Assembly: GCA_030737875.1 (NCBI GenBank)
Contig: CM060912.1
Span: 461,346,310-461,410,309 of the forward strand
Origin: Allium sativum
Taxonomy: Eukaryota > Streptophyta > Magnoliopsida > Asparagales > Amaryllidaceae
Length of the DNA stretch: 64,000 nt
Direction: 5' to 3'
Position numbers and translations under genes: made by a program. Positions 42,725-53,934 of the stretch are shown here, in pieces; within the stretch, counting starts at the first letter, position 1; every line of letters begins with the position of its first letter. The notes under the pieces are model-generated. The model searched no databases and was not told the DNA's origin. It worked only from the letters and a program-made list of their open reading frames with translations.

Positions 42725-43229
42725 ATTTAGATCCATGGCAGTACATAGTTATGCAAATTTATGTCCATTGCCTATGCTAGTTTTGTATGTTAAATCATAT
42801 GCTAGTTCGAATGAAATCCATATGCAAGTTAAAGGAAAACCATATACACATATGCAAGTTATTGGCTGTGTAAACTTATGTCGTGATTCTTAGATCCATT
42901 TTATGTGTTATGCAAGTTGTGATGTTGCTTTTCTTTTTATAAGTTAGACTATTTGCGAGTCTAACATATGTCATATTAAAATGTACGAATAACGTGGGGA
43001 CAATGGGAAAATATTGAATATACATAATTGTGAATTGGCATAAAATGGCCTTAAAAGGCGTATAATTAATTTGAGACATTGATTGGTATAATTTATATAC
43101 CTGGAATTTATGGACATAATTTAGGTGACAATTGTGGACATAAATAAATTTGGAATTTATTGACAAATTTGAATAGGGATATTAATCCAATTTGGGGTTA
43201 AATAATTATGTGTAATTAACCACCTAAGA

Positions 43230-43442
43230 CACGAGGTTAGACTCGTTTGTGGTATAAGACTGCCCGGACCCGCCCCACAAATCCAGCAACCACAAACGGT
43301 AGTCTAATTGAGAGGTCAAAGGAACAAATTAAATGCGTAAAGATTGTAAAGACACAAGGCTAGGCTCGTTTCCGGTATAAGACTGCCCGGACCCGCCCGA
43401 CAAATCCACCAACCTTAACCGGTAATCTAATGTGGGTGGTCT
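43230..43442 (+). repeat. Two LTR stem-loop modules in LTR1
   Basis: Module 1 has TTAGACT+CGTTTGTGGT pairing with ACCACAAACG+GT bulge+AGTCTAA, 17 bp in all, around a loop with GCCCGGACCCGCCC. Module 2 is a weaker version of the same design. Confidence 0.8.
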
Positions 43443-44663
43443 TTACAAGGTTACGGTTCTAATGAATTAAGTAACACTTAACCAGATAAACATGTGGTGG
43501 AACATGGGGGTTAAGTGGGTGGCCTTGGGAGACTTGTGAAATACGATTAGAAACACTTAACCAAGTTAAAACATGTAAGAAGACATGAATAAGAATGGGG
43601 TTAAGTGGGAAACTAAGTGGGGACCAAGCATAGGTGGAAAGCTTGTGTCAGGCATAGGGGCCCTTTTCAAACCAGTAACCCATTAAGTATCTTTGTGAGC
43701 TCGACCCAAGTCGAGGACGGGACACGCTTACAGGGTTTGATTGTAAGAGGTCAAAACAGGTTAGCGGTGGCAACACAAGTCCAATGGGGTCATGTGCGTG
43801 CGTGGGCTCGGGCTGGTAGGTAAGACGTTGTTGCATCATGTAGATATAAGTCGTGCATCTTTAGTGGTTTCGGGTTGCCACTTTGGGGAGTGATACACCC
43901 CAGTGTGGGATCAGCACGGGTATATACGAGTTAGGGAGCCGATCGCATGGGGGTATTGGGTACAACTAGTGGAGATAGGGGCAGACGGCACCTATGAAGG
44001 CAGCTAGTAGTACACAAAACTACCATTATCATTATTACGTTCTGTAGGCGGGATCAACTTTTAGGGTGACTAGTAATGGTGCAGTATAGTAATTAGGAAC
44101 GAGATTAACGCCAGAATATTCCCCTTGTTTGCTTTGTCATTCCCACTTGTTTCACGGCCATACCTTGTTTTACCAGTCTATGCCTTATCTTAGTTTCTTT
44201 AATAATTATATTGTTAAAGTTATTATACTCGCCAGACTTTATGTTTGACCCCCTTGTTTTCGCCTCTTTTCTTCCTCCTCCCCCCCCCAGGTTCTCAGGG
44301 TGGGACTAGTTCTAGTGGAGCTTGATCAAGATCTTTCTCTCTCTCTTTTGGAAGTGCTTGGATTGCTGAAAGTAAAGTTTAGCTCATCTCTTCTATGGCT
44401 ACTTGTGTTGGGGTTATGCTTTTTTTATGTACTCAGAAATTTTTTTGTCAAGATGGTTACTAAGTGTATTTGGTTTTTCTGTTGGTTTATGATGTTGTTG
44501 TAATCAAACTATTTCTCTACTGCAATAAATGTCATTTTGAAAATTTTCAAGTACCAATATATGTATCTGTCTTGTTATATTCTGTTCTACTCACTAATAA
44601 TACTCCATGAAAGTTAATGCATTCCCTTTGAGAGTGACATTAATGGACGTGGGGTGTTACAAG

Positions 44664-44676
44664 TGGTATCAGAGCT
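44664..44676 (+). promoter_or_regulatory. Primer binding site, internal copy 1
   Basis: TGGTATCAGAGCT, initiator Met-tRNA type, two bases after LTR1. Confidence 0.9.
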
Positions 44677-44867
44677 GAAGGTTAACAGAACAGATAAGAG
44701 ATTTTGAAAAACTGTTTTACGAAAGCGTTTTATAAAGAAATACTTTCAGAAGTATGTTTTAAGGAGAGTATATTCAAGAGAAAAGTTTTTTTTTAAAACG
44801 TAACCCCCAAGAGCCATATATCTTTCTTTCGATTCTCTGTTTTGAATCTCTTCATTTTCTTTTCAGC

Positions 44868-45671
44868 ATGTCTGGGTTACCCGAGATACCCGAGGGAATA
44901 TCGATACCAACCTGGTTCAAAAGGTATCTGGAGGCTAGGGTCACCGCTGCAGGCCTAGCAGACATCCCTACTCCCCCAGCTGCAGCCGCTCCACCTCCTC
45001 CCCCTTCCCGTGTTGATACTTTTTCAAAGATATGCAAAGACTTTCGAGCAATGGGAGGAAAACCTTTTCACGGATCAGAGATGTTTGTTGAAGCCCAAAT
45101 TTGGCTTAAGGAGGTGGAAGATCTGTTTGGTATTTTGGAGGTTGAAGATGGAAGGAAAGTCCAATTGGCTGCTTGGTTAATGAAGGACGAAGCCTCGTTT
45201 TGGTGGGAGGTTACGAATGGAGAGCGTCCGGTGGAGACATGGATGGATTTCAGGCGTAGGTTCGAGATGAAATTTCTCTCACGAGCAGAAGAGAATTTAT
45301 ATATGGAGAGGTTCTTAGCATTGAAGCAAGGAAATTTGTCAGTAAAGGAGTACGTCAACAAGTTCAATCAGTTGGCGAGATTTGGCTTAGACTTGGTAAA
45401 CACACCTGAGAAGAAGGCCCTGAGGTTCGTTAAGGGTTTGAATGAGCCGCAACATGGGTTGGCTATGACCCACATTCCGATGGAGGCTACCTTTGAGAAA
45501 TTGGTTGATATGACGCTTATGCATGAAGAGGAGAAAGGTGCTAATGCTAATAAGGCACCGAAGAAGCAAGGGGACCAAAAGAAACCACAACAGCAAAACA
45601 AGAAAGGGGGCAGAATAACAATAGCAAAGGAAAGAAAAAGTGCTTTAATTGTGGAACACCAGGCCATCTGA
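44868..45671 (+). pseudogene. gag, internal copy 1
   Basis: A 267-codon frame from MSGLPEIPEGI; this ATG directly follows the leader and is conserved in all three gypsy copies. Order: N-terminal FKRYLEARVTAAG, Pro-rich linker (TPPAAAAPPPPPS), gag core (DFRAMGGKPFHGSEMFVE, LKEVEDLFGILEV, LMKDEASFWWEV, FLSRAEENLYMERFLALKQG, YVNKFNQLARFGLDL), then a Lys/Gln-rich tail. After KKGG the frame is off by one, so the zinc knuckles (45641-45682 and 45701-45742) lie in the -1 frame and the visible frame ends in an unrelated tail. The same shift occurs in copy 2. Confidence 0.88.
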
Positions 45672-46524
45672 GCAAGGACTGTAGGAAGAAGAAGACTGGC
45701 TGTTTCCACTGTGGAGAGGCCGGACATCTAGTTAAAGACTGTCCGAGGAAACAGGGGCAAGGGAAAAGAACATGGTCTATTTCTGGAGGGCGGATTCAGC
45801 CTCTCATGGCGCTAGGGCAGGCAAGAGGCAGATTCAGGCTCTCACAGCAACATGACAGGAAAGAGGTAGAAACATTTCTGTTGAAAGTTTGGTTTTTCTG
45901 TTTGAACATCCTGTTCGTACTTCATTTGATTATGGCGCTTCACACTCGTTTTTGTCTGCTTCGTTAGTTGAAACACTGCACCAAAATACTAATCTAGTTA
46001 CGGATCCCATATTAGTCTTAAATCCTATTGGTGGTTCGGCTCATCTTTCAATGATTTGTCGGGATTTGAGAGTGACTATTTTGAGCATTGAGTTTCAATG
46101 CAATGCCTTCGTTCTTGGCTTCACGGGCTATGGATTGATTTTAGGCATGGATTGGTTATCCAGTAATGGTGCCATCCTCGATTGTAAAAAGAGAGTGGTT
46201 AGACTTATAACTCGCCTTGGCAACACTCTCGAAATCTCTTGTAACCCCATACATTATGTTATGCTTAGTTACTTAGAATCTCTTCATGCGTCTGTTGAAA
46301 ACTTGCAGTCTGTTAGAGTAGTCCGTGAATACCCAGATGTATTTGAAGAGGTGAAGGGCTTATCTCCAAAGCGGGAGATAGACTTCCGCATATACCTTGT
46401 TGATAATGCAAAACCCGTAGCTCTACCCGTTAGACAAATGGCTCCTAGGGAGAGAAAAGAGCTCAGTAAGCAAGTCAAAGAGCTGCTCGAAAAGGGGTTT
46501 ATAAGGTGGAGTATTTCTGAATAG
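45641..46524 (+). pseudogene. Zinc knuckles, protease and RT start, internal copy 1
   Basis: Two intact CCHC knuckles: CFNCGTPGHLSKDC and CFHCGEAGHLVKDC. A single-base loss between them and the protease, not shared with copy 2, shifts the frame. The protease active site reads DYGASHSF at 45928 (Ser to Tyr), where copy 2 has DSG, so the protease is inactive. GFTGYGLILGMDWLSSNG follows, then VREYPDVFEEVKGLSPKREI and PVRQMAPRERKELSKQV. TAG at 46522-46524 replaces the Trp of SISEWGAP and is shared with copy 2. Confidence 0.86.
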
Positions 46525-47151
46525 GGTGCTCCAGTAGTATTCGCAACAAAAGTGGATGGTTCACTTTGCCTCTACATTGATTATAGGGAGCTAAACAAGC
46601 TGACCAAGAAGAATAGGCACCCACTTCCTAGGATAGATGACTTGTTTGATCAGCTTGTAGGTGCGTCTGTTTTCTCCCAATTAGACTTGGCTAATGGGTT
46701 CCATCAGCTAAGAGTGGTTGAAGACAGTATTGATAAGACCGCGTTCAGAACCCCAGATGGTTTCTTTGAATGGCTTGTCATACCTTTCGGCTTGACAAAC
46801 GCACCCGCTTACTTCATTGACTTGACGAGTAGGGTGTTTAGAGAATCCCTTAATAAGTTTGTGGTGGTCTTCGTAGACGACATTTTGATCTTCTCGAAGA
46901 ATGATGAAGAGCATGCTTTGCATTTAAGAGAAATCATGGATACTCCTCGTACACATCAGCTGAAGGCCAAATTCTCCAAATGCCATTTCTGGAGAGAAGA
47001 AGTGAGGTTTCTTGAACATGTGGTGTCCAAAGAGGGGTTAGCCGTGGATCCCGCAAAAGTAGTTGCGGTGCAAGATTGGAAGGTTCCACGGAATGCAACC
47101 GGAAGTCCGAAGCTTTCTTGGGCTAGCAGGCTTTTACTGAAAATTCATTAA
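46525..47151 (+). pseudogene. Reverse transcriptase, internal copy 1
   Basis: Open for ~200 codons in the same frame as the protease: [69 protein letters not shown], and the catalytic FVDDILIF with both Asp present (46876-46881), then [24 protein letters not shown] and [15 protein letters not shown] shared one-base insertion near 47095-47106 shifts the frame before the [13 protein letters not shown] thumb stretch. The polymerase active site itself is intact. Confidence 0.88.
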
Positions 47152-47806
47152 AGACTTTGTTAAAATCTCATCCCCACTCACAAGATTAACGAAGAAGAAC
47201 CTAACTTTCGCTTGGGATTTGGATTACGATATTGCTTTCCAATGTTTGAAAAGGGCTCTAACAACAGCCCTAGTTCTGACATTGCCGGATGGGAGCAAGA
47301 TGTTTACCGTATACACGGAGGCATGTGGTACGGGACTAGGTGTTGTCTTGATGCTAGAAGGGAAGTTAGTAGCTTATGGAGGCAGACAGTTGAAAGTACA
47401 TGAGAAAAACTACCCAACCCACGATCTAGAGTTGGCTTCCATCGTCTTTGCACTTAAGTCTTGGCGCCATTATCTCCTAGGTGAGAAGTTTGAATTGTAT
47501 ATCGACCATAAATCGTTGAAGTACCTTTTCTCACAGAAAGATCTTAACTTAAGACAGCAAAGGTGGATGGAATTTCTGGCCTCTTATGATTTTGAGATTT
47601 CCTATACCCCAGGCAAGGGCAATGTGTTAGCAGATGCCTTAAGTAGGAAGAGGCTGACATTGAGTCCTCTCTTTGTAGAAAAGCAAATCATGGAGTATAT
47701 AGCAAACTTTAATTTTAGACTCTCCTCAGAAATTGTGCATAGAGGTGCGGCCTACTCCTTTAGACTCAATAGGAACCACGCAACGAGAAGACCCTCAGCT
47801 AGTTGA
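47152..47806 (+). pseudogene. RT-RNase H connection and RNase H, internal copy 1
   Basis: [23 protein letters not shown] leads into [20 protein letters not shown], where the first catalytic Asp is Glu (copy 2 keeps YTDAC). [40 protein letters not shown] and [20 protein letters not shown] follow, as in the family. A TGA near 47140 precedes the block, replacing the Arg of FYRKF. A frameshift shared with copy 2 separates it from integrase after [11 protein letters not shown]. Confidence 0.86.
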
Positions 47807-48656
47807 TGTGATGGAAAAACTAGTTAGGGGTGAGACTTCTAGCCACCTCAATAAATACTCCATCGATGATAGGGGTTGGCTGAGACGGGATGGAAGGTTA
47901 TGCGTCCCACAAGTAAAGGATTTAGTGAAAACGGTTCTCGAAGAGGCGCACCATTCCAAACTGACCATACACCCATGCGGAGACAAGATGTATAAAGATA
48001 TAAAAAGGGTTTTCTTTTGGAATGACATGAAGAGTGATGTAGCAGAGTTTGTCGCTAGGTGTTTGATATGCCAGCAAGTCAAAGCGAAGCAGAAGAAGCC
48101 CGGTGGTCTGCTTCATCCTCTCGAGGTCCCACAATGGAAATGGGATTGTATTTCGATGGACTTTGTTGATGGGTTGCCTAGGTCAAGAAGGGGCAATACC
48201 AGTATTTGGGTAATAGTGGACAGGCTCACTAAAAGCGCTCACTTTATACCTGTTAAAAGTAGAAGGACTGCCTCGTCCCTTGCATCCATTTATCTCAAAG
48301 AAATAGTTCGACTCCATGGGATACCCTTCACCATAGTGAGCGATCGAGATCCTATATTTACGAGCGAGTTTTGGAAGAGTTTGCAAGAAGTAGTAGGCAC
48401 CCAATTATGCTTAAGAACAACCTATCACCCCCAAACTGATGGTCAGACGAAAAGGGTGAACAGAGTATTAGAAGACCTCTTGAGATTGTGCATTCTTGAC
48501 TTTGGAGGGACATGGGAGGATCGTCTTCCTTTGGTGGAATTCGCCTACAACAAGCTACCAAGCCACCATAGGAATGGCGCCCTTCGAAGCTTTATATGGA
48601 AGACTGTGCTGATCACCAACTTGTCGGTGGAAGTCTACAGACAAGCTCGTACTTGA
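47733..48656 (+). pseudogene. Integrase, internal copy 1
   Basis: A 307-codon frame whose true domain starts near [14 protein letters not shown]. The zinc finger HHSKLTIHP ... ARCLICQQ has its His and Cys residues. The DDE core has SMDFVDG (Asp, residue 143 of the frame) and IVSDRDPIF (Asp 204), but the Glu 36 residues on is Lys (HPQTDGQTKRVN), so catalysis is lost; copy 2 keeps Glu. A shared one-base loss at ~48550 (FAYNK-LPSHH in place of FAYNNSYQ) ends the frame. Confidence 0.88.
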
Positions 48657-49208
48657 AGCCAGACATGATTAGAGAGACCTCAGAAAAGGTGGACTTAATA
48701 AGAAGACGGATGAAGACTGCACAAGATAGATAGAAGTCCTACGCAGACAAAAGAAGGACCAACCTTGAGTTTAAGGTTGGAGATAGGGTGTTCCTTAATG
48801 TATCTCCTTTGAGGAATGCCATTCGCTTTGGGTCCATAGGAAAGCTAGCACCAAGATTTGAAGGTCCATTTCCTATTATTGAAAGGATTGGGACGATGGC
48901 TTACAAAGTAGAGCTACCCGAGAGATTGGTTGGAGTTCATAATGTTTTTCATGTTTCTCAACTACAAAAATGCTTACATGAATCTGCGGAAGTGGTAGAA
49001 CCAAGCATACTTAAGGAAGTAGAAGTGGAACAAGAAGCGACTGTGAGAAGAGTTCAACTCGTATCTTGGGTACAGAAGTCAAAAAGTTACGCAACCGTGA
49101 AGTTAAGCTTGTTAAAGTTCAATGGAGTGATGCTGAGGAAGACGCGACTTGAGAAACTGAGAGGAAAATACGTGTTGCCTACCCTTTTCTCTTTGAGGGT
49201 ACCTCCTT
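48657..49208 (+). pseudogene. Integrase C-terminus and chromodomain-like tail, internal copy 1
   Basis: KTAQDR, a stop, then RTNLEFKVGDRVFLNVSPLR, KLAPRFEGPFPIIERIGTMA and VELPERLVGVHNVFHVSQL: the GPY/F module of gypsy integrases. After TVRRV a one-base loss private to this copy shifts the frame; the chromodomain-like stretch (TEVKKLRNREVKLVKVQWSD in copy 2) is read out of frame here. In both copies the Trp of the DATWE motif is TGA. The stretch ends ...YPFLFEG-like near 49200. Confidence 0.82.
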
Positions 49209-49800
49209 GATCTATTTTTTTTCATAAGTTTATTCATGCTTATATCTATCTTTCAAGTATATCTCCTCAGTCCTATTCTTTATCCTTAGGTAGAAACCGA
49301 TGGATATAAACATGTGTTTGAAACATGTTATGATTGATGGTTACGAGTGGTTGCAAGTAGCTGCTAGTGGTTGCTTGTGGATACATGTACACACACTTTA
49401 GGCACTAGATCAACTCAATCACCTTCATATTGCATATAAATATGTGTGCATATCTAAATTTATGGATGTATAATGGTTGTGCTATCATATGGACGCTGCA
49501 TTTTGATGAATGGTTGTGCATGCATGTAGAAATAATATGTATCGTTAGGATTCTTTTGCATACATAATGGACGCATGACACTATCATGATTTGCATCAAG
49601 GAGGTCAACTGAATCAGTAGACCACCTGATTTGGCATTAGACAAGGAACATATACATACACTTTTTGCATATGTTCATACGACATTAGAAATCTTGTAAG
49701 GACAATGGATGCCTGTGTTTGATGGTTGAGTAGATGGATGATTGGATGTTAGGATATACATTCTCCTTAACTTGGAGATTTCGAGGGTGAAATCTTTTAA
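49209..49800 (+). other. 3' untranslated region of internal copy 1
   Basis: Non-coding, AT-rich, with the conserved palindrome at 49599-49627 and the phrase GAGATTTCGAGGGTGAAATC before the purine tract (the usual TTTCGxGGxxGAAAT end of chromovirus internal regions). Confidence 0.7.
49599..49627 (+). repeat. Conserved 3'-UTR palindrome
   Basis: AGGAGGTCAACTGA, A, TCAGTAGACCACCT: 14-bp arms, two mismatches. The same palindrome occurs at 17927-17955 in the minus-strand relative. Confidence 0.75.
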
Positions 49801-49811
49801 GGACGGGAGAA
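49801..49811 (+). promoter_or_regulatory. Polypurine tract before LTR2
   Basis: GGACGGGAGAA directly before the LTR (whose TG has become TT). Confidence 0.8.
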
Positions 49812-52800
49812 TTTAACACCCCGTGATTTTAAATATTAAAAATTAACGAATTTAAGAATACTTAATTTCAAACGTGAGGATTAAGGGAAACGGGTTATGC
49901 CATTACGTTCGTCTCGGAATTCTGCTTGAGATAGAGTCCAAGTTTGCGTGTCCGTATGGGGAAGTTATGGCCTTCCGAAGTTTCAAAATTCAAATAAATT
50001 AAAAACAGTTCAGGAATTCAAATTCAAGTAGGAGAGCAGGTTGGGCGAGAATTCTCCCGCCCATGGGCCAGGTCGACCAAGGGGTCGACCTGGGGGTCGA
50101 CCTACCCATATAGGTCGACCAGGGGGTCGACCTACCCCCCTCCCCCCCGGCCAGATCTGAAAGATGACGCTGTTTTGACTCCTTGCTGAGTCATTAGGGA
50201 TGAGGTGTTATTCTATCTTGACTGGATGGTCTTGATTTCTTCTAGGGTTAATCTGACAGCTTTAAATTAATTAAAATTCTATATAAGCAACCTAACTCTC
50301 AACCTAAAGTCACACTAATTCATACCAAGAGCCGCCATGCCGTCAATGGAGAACCCAGAGTAGCCGTCGTTCCCTTTCAACTCAAAAACAAGATAGAAGC
50401 AAGAATCTAATCTAATCTAATATAAATAATATTAGTCTACATCAATGGCGAGCAATTCAGTCTCAGAATACAGATCCCTGAAAAAACAAGACTGTTCTTA
50501 TGCTTGTGAGTATAATATATTTCACAAATTAATTAATTAATTTAATTGTGATAAGTTATAATTGGGATTATGAGAATATGATTTTGAATCACGTGATGTG
50601 ATGTTTTGTTATTATGGATCTGATTCATATGTTAAATTTTACATGATTAACTTGATTCATCTTATGCTAATTTATGAATTTTATGCAAGTTTGGGATGAT
50701 AAAAACATATATGAATCTTATGCAAGTCTGTAGGTGGATTATACACAAGTTCATATGTAAATCATGTAGATACATATGCTAGTTTATATGTAAACATGTG
50801 ACATTAATTTATATGTTTAGATCCATAAGCAAGTTCACATCTTTATGTTTGGATCCATATGCAAATTCACATCTTTATGTTTAGATCCATATGCAAGTTC
50901 ACATCTTTATTTTTGGATCCATATGCAAGTTCACATCTTTATATTTGGATCCATATGCAAGTTCACATCTTTATGTTTAGATCTATATTTAGATCCATGG
51001 CAGTACATAGTTATGCAAATTTATGTCCATTGCCCATGCTAGTTTTGTATGTTAAATCATACGCTAGTTCGAATGAAATCCATATGCAAGTTAAAGGAAA
51101 ACCATATACACATATGCAAGTTATTGGCTGTGTAAACTTATGTCGTGATTCTTAGATCCATTTTATGTGTTATGCAACTTGTGATGTTGCTTTTTTTTAT
51201 AAGTTAGACTATTTGCGAGTCTAACATATGTCATATTAAAATGTACGAATAACGTGGGGAATGTGGGAAAATATTGAATATACATAATTGTGAATTGGCA
51301 TAAAATGGCCTTAAAAGGTGTATAATTAATTTGAGACATTGATTGGTATAATTTATATACCTGGAATTTATGGACGTAATTTAGGTGACAATTATGGACA
51401 TAAATAAATTTGGAATTTATTGACAAATTTGAATAGGGATATTAACCCAATTTGGGGTTAAATAATTATGTGTAATTAACCGCCTAAGACACGAGGTTAG
51501 ACTCGTTTGTGGTATAAGACTGCCCGGACCCGCCGGACAAATCCAGCAACCACAAACGGTAGTCTAATGTGAGAGGTCAAAGGCACAAATTAAATGCGTA
51601 ACGATTGTAAAGACACAAGGCTAGGCTCGTTTGCGGTATAAGACTGCCCGGACCCGCCCGACAAATCCACCAACCGCAACCGGTAGTCTAATGTTGGAGG
51701 TCTTTACAAGGTTACGGTTCTAATGAATTAAGTAACACTTAACCAGATAAACATGTGGTGGGACATGGGGGTTAAGTGGGTGGCCTTGGGAGACTTGTGA
51801 AATACGATTAGAAACACTTAACCAAGTTAAAACATGTAAGAAGACATGAATAAGAATGGGTTTAAGTGGGAAACTAAGTGGGGACCAAGCATAGGCGGAA
51901 AGCTTGTGTCAGGCATAGGGGCCCTTTTCAAACCAGTAACTCATTAAGTATCTATGTGAGCTCGACCCAAGTCGAGGATGGGACACGCTTATAGGGTTTG
52001 ATTGTAAGAGGTTAAAACAGATTAGCGGTAGCAACACAAGTCCAACGGGGTCATGTGCGTGCGTGGGCTCGGGCTGGTAGGTAAGACGTTGTTGCATCAT
52101 GTAGATATAAGTCGTGCATCTTTAGTAGTTTCGGGTTGCCACTTTGGGGAGTGATACACCCCACTGTGGGACCAGCACGGGTATATACGAGTTAGGGAGC
52201 CGATCGCATGGGGGTATTGGGTACAACTAGTGGAGATAGGGGCAGACGGCACCTATGAAGGCAGCTAGTAGTACACAAAACTACCATTATCATTATTATG
52301 TTCTGTAGGCGGGATCAACTTTTAGGATGACTACTAATGGTGCAGTATAGTAATTAGGAACGAGATTAACGCCAGAATATTCCTCTTGTTTGCTATGTCA
52401 TTCCCACTTGTTTCACGGCCATACCTTGTTTTACCAGTCTATGCCTTATCCTAGTTTCTTTAATAATTATATTGTTAAAGTTATTATACTCGCCAGACTT
52501 TATGTCTGACCCCCTTGTTTTCGCCTCTTTTCCTCCTCCTCCCCCCCCCCCGGTTCTTAGGGTGGGACTAGTTCTAGTGGAGCTTGATCAAGATCTTTCT
52601 CTCTCTTTTGGAAGTGCTTGGATTGCTGAAAGTAAAGTTCAGCTCATCTCTTCTATGGCTACATATGTTGGTGTTATGCTTTTTTTTATGTACTCAGAAA
52701 AAAATTTGTCAAGATGGTAACTAAGTGTATTTGGTTTTTCTGTTGGTTTATGATGTTGTTGTAATCAAATTATTTCTCTACTGCAATAAATGTCGTTTTG

Positions 52801-52922
52801 AAATTTTTCAAGTACCAATATATGTATCTGTCTTGCTATATTCTGTTCTACTCACTAATAATACTCCATGAAAGTTAATGCATTCCCTTTGAGAGTGACA
52901 TTAATGGACGTGGGGTGTTACA
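49812..52922 (+). repeat. LTR2 (shared middle LTR)
   Basis: 3.1 kb. Contains five GTCGAC-bearing words (50069-50140), TATA near 50281, the 32-bp minisatellite (50816-50988, 5 units), and two stem-loop modules (51490-51578, 51611-51702). Close to LTR1, with scattered substitutions. It serves as 3' LTR of copy 1 and 5' LTR of copy 2. Confidence 0.9.
51490..51702 (+). repeat. Two LTR stem-loop modules in LTR2
   Basis: The first matches LTR1 module 1. The second has inner stem CGTTTGCGGT with ACCGCAACCG, so the T-A pair of GTGGT/ACCAC becomes C-G. Confidence 0.8.
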
Positions 52923-52924
52923 AG

Positions 52925-52937
52925 TGGTATCAGAGCT
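52925..52937 (+). promoter_or_regulatory. Primer binding site, internal copy 2
   Basis: TGGTATCAGAGCT after LTR2. Confidence 0.9.
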
Positions 52938-53129
52938 GAAGGTCAACAGAACAGATAAGAGATTTTGAAAAACTGTTTTACGAAAGCGTTTTATAAAGAA
53001 ATACTTTCAGAAGTATGTTTTAAGGAGAGTATATTCAAGAGAAAAGTTTGTTTTAAAAAGGTAACCCCCAAGAGCCATATATCTTTCTTTCGAATTCTCT
53101 ATTTTGAATCTCTTCATTTTCTTTTCAGC

Positions 53130-53934
53130 ATGTCTGGGTTACCCGAGATACCCGAGGGAATATCGATACCAACCTGGTTCAGAAGGTATCTGGAGGCTAG
53201 GGTCACCGCTGCAGGCCTAGCAGACATCCCTCCTCCCCCCAGCTGCAGCCGCTCCACCTCCTCCCCCTCCCCGTGTTGATACTTTTTCAAAGATATGCAA
53301 AGACTTTCGAGCAATGGGCGGAAAACCTTTTCATGGATCAGAGATGTTTGTTGAAGCCCGAATTTGGCTTAAGGAGGTGGCAGATCTATTTGGTATTTTG
53401 GAGGTTGAAGATGGAAGGAAAGTCCAATTGGCTGCTTGGTTAATGAAGGACGAAGCCTTGTTTTGGTGGGAGGTTAAGAATGGAGAGCGTCCGGTGGAGA
53501 CATGGATGGATTTCAGGCGTAGGTTCAAGATGAAATTTCTCTCACGAGCAGAAGAGAATTTATATATGGAGAGGTTCTTAGCATTGAAGCAAGGAAATTT
53601 GTCAGTAAAGGAGTATGTCAACAAGTTCAATCAGTTGGCGAGATTTGGCTTAGACTTGGTAAACACACCTGAGAAGAAGGCCCTGAGGTTCGTTAAGGGT
53701 TTGAATGAGCCGCAACATGGGTTGGCTATGACCCACATTCTGATGGAGGCTACCTTTGAGAAATTGGTTGACATGGCGCTTATGCATGAAGAGGAGAAAG
53801 GTGCTAATGCTAATAAGGCACCGAAGAAGCAAGGGGACCAAAAGAAACCACAACAGCAAAACAAGAAAGGGGACAGAATAACAATAGCAAAGGAAAGAAA
53901 AAGTGCTTTAATTGTGGAACACCAGGCCATCTGA
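53130..53934 (+). pseudogene. gag, internal copy 2
   Basis: Starts MSGLPEIPEGI at 53130. An extra C in the Pro-rich linker (CCTCCCCCC near 53232-53240), absent from copy 1, shifts the frame so that the protein would end ...SPSPC. The core (MGGKPFHGSEMFVEARIW ... FLSRAEENLYMERFLALKQG ... YVNKFNQLARFG) is open again from 53314. The -1 shift before the zinc knuckles is shared with copy 1. Same role as copy 1 gag. Confidence 0.87.

Larger units (their letters stand above)
41566..44661 (+). repeat. LTR1 of the tandem chromovirus
   Basis: 3.1 kb. The first base pair TG has decayed to CG (CGTAACACCCCGCG), end GGGGTGTTACA. Contains GTCGAC palindromes (41832-41882), TATA (42023-42030), a 32-bp minisatellite (42558-42724), two stem-loop modules (43230-43317, 43350-43442) and a C-run near 44281. 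Confidence 0.9.

Noticed and set aside
42550..42730. CRISPR-like array (32-bp repeats)
   Set aside because: Units are directly adjacent with no spacers, lie in a plant LTR and differ among LTR copies; this is a minisatellite.
42583..42893. Repetitive 'proteins' rich in CKFTSLCLDPYASSHLYVWIHMQ (also near 50845-51155 and 60765-61125)
   Set aside because: Artefact of the 32-bp minisatellite in the LTR, which reads through every frame; all three LTRs show it and no family matches.
45368..45727. Minus-strand open frames opposite gag and pol (also 53631-53990, 47795-48134, 56107-56398, 21609-22329 on plus)
   Set aside because: Shadows of the gag-pol frames on the opposite strand.
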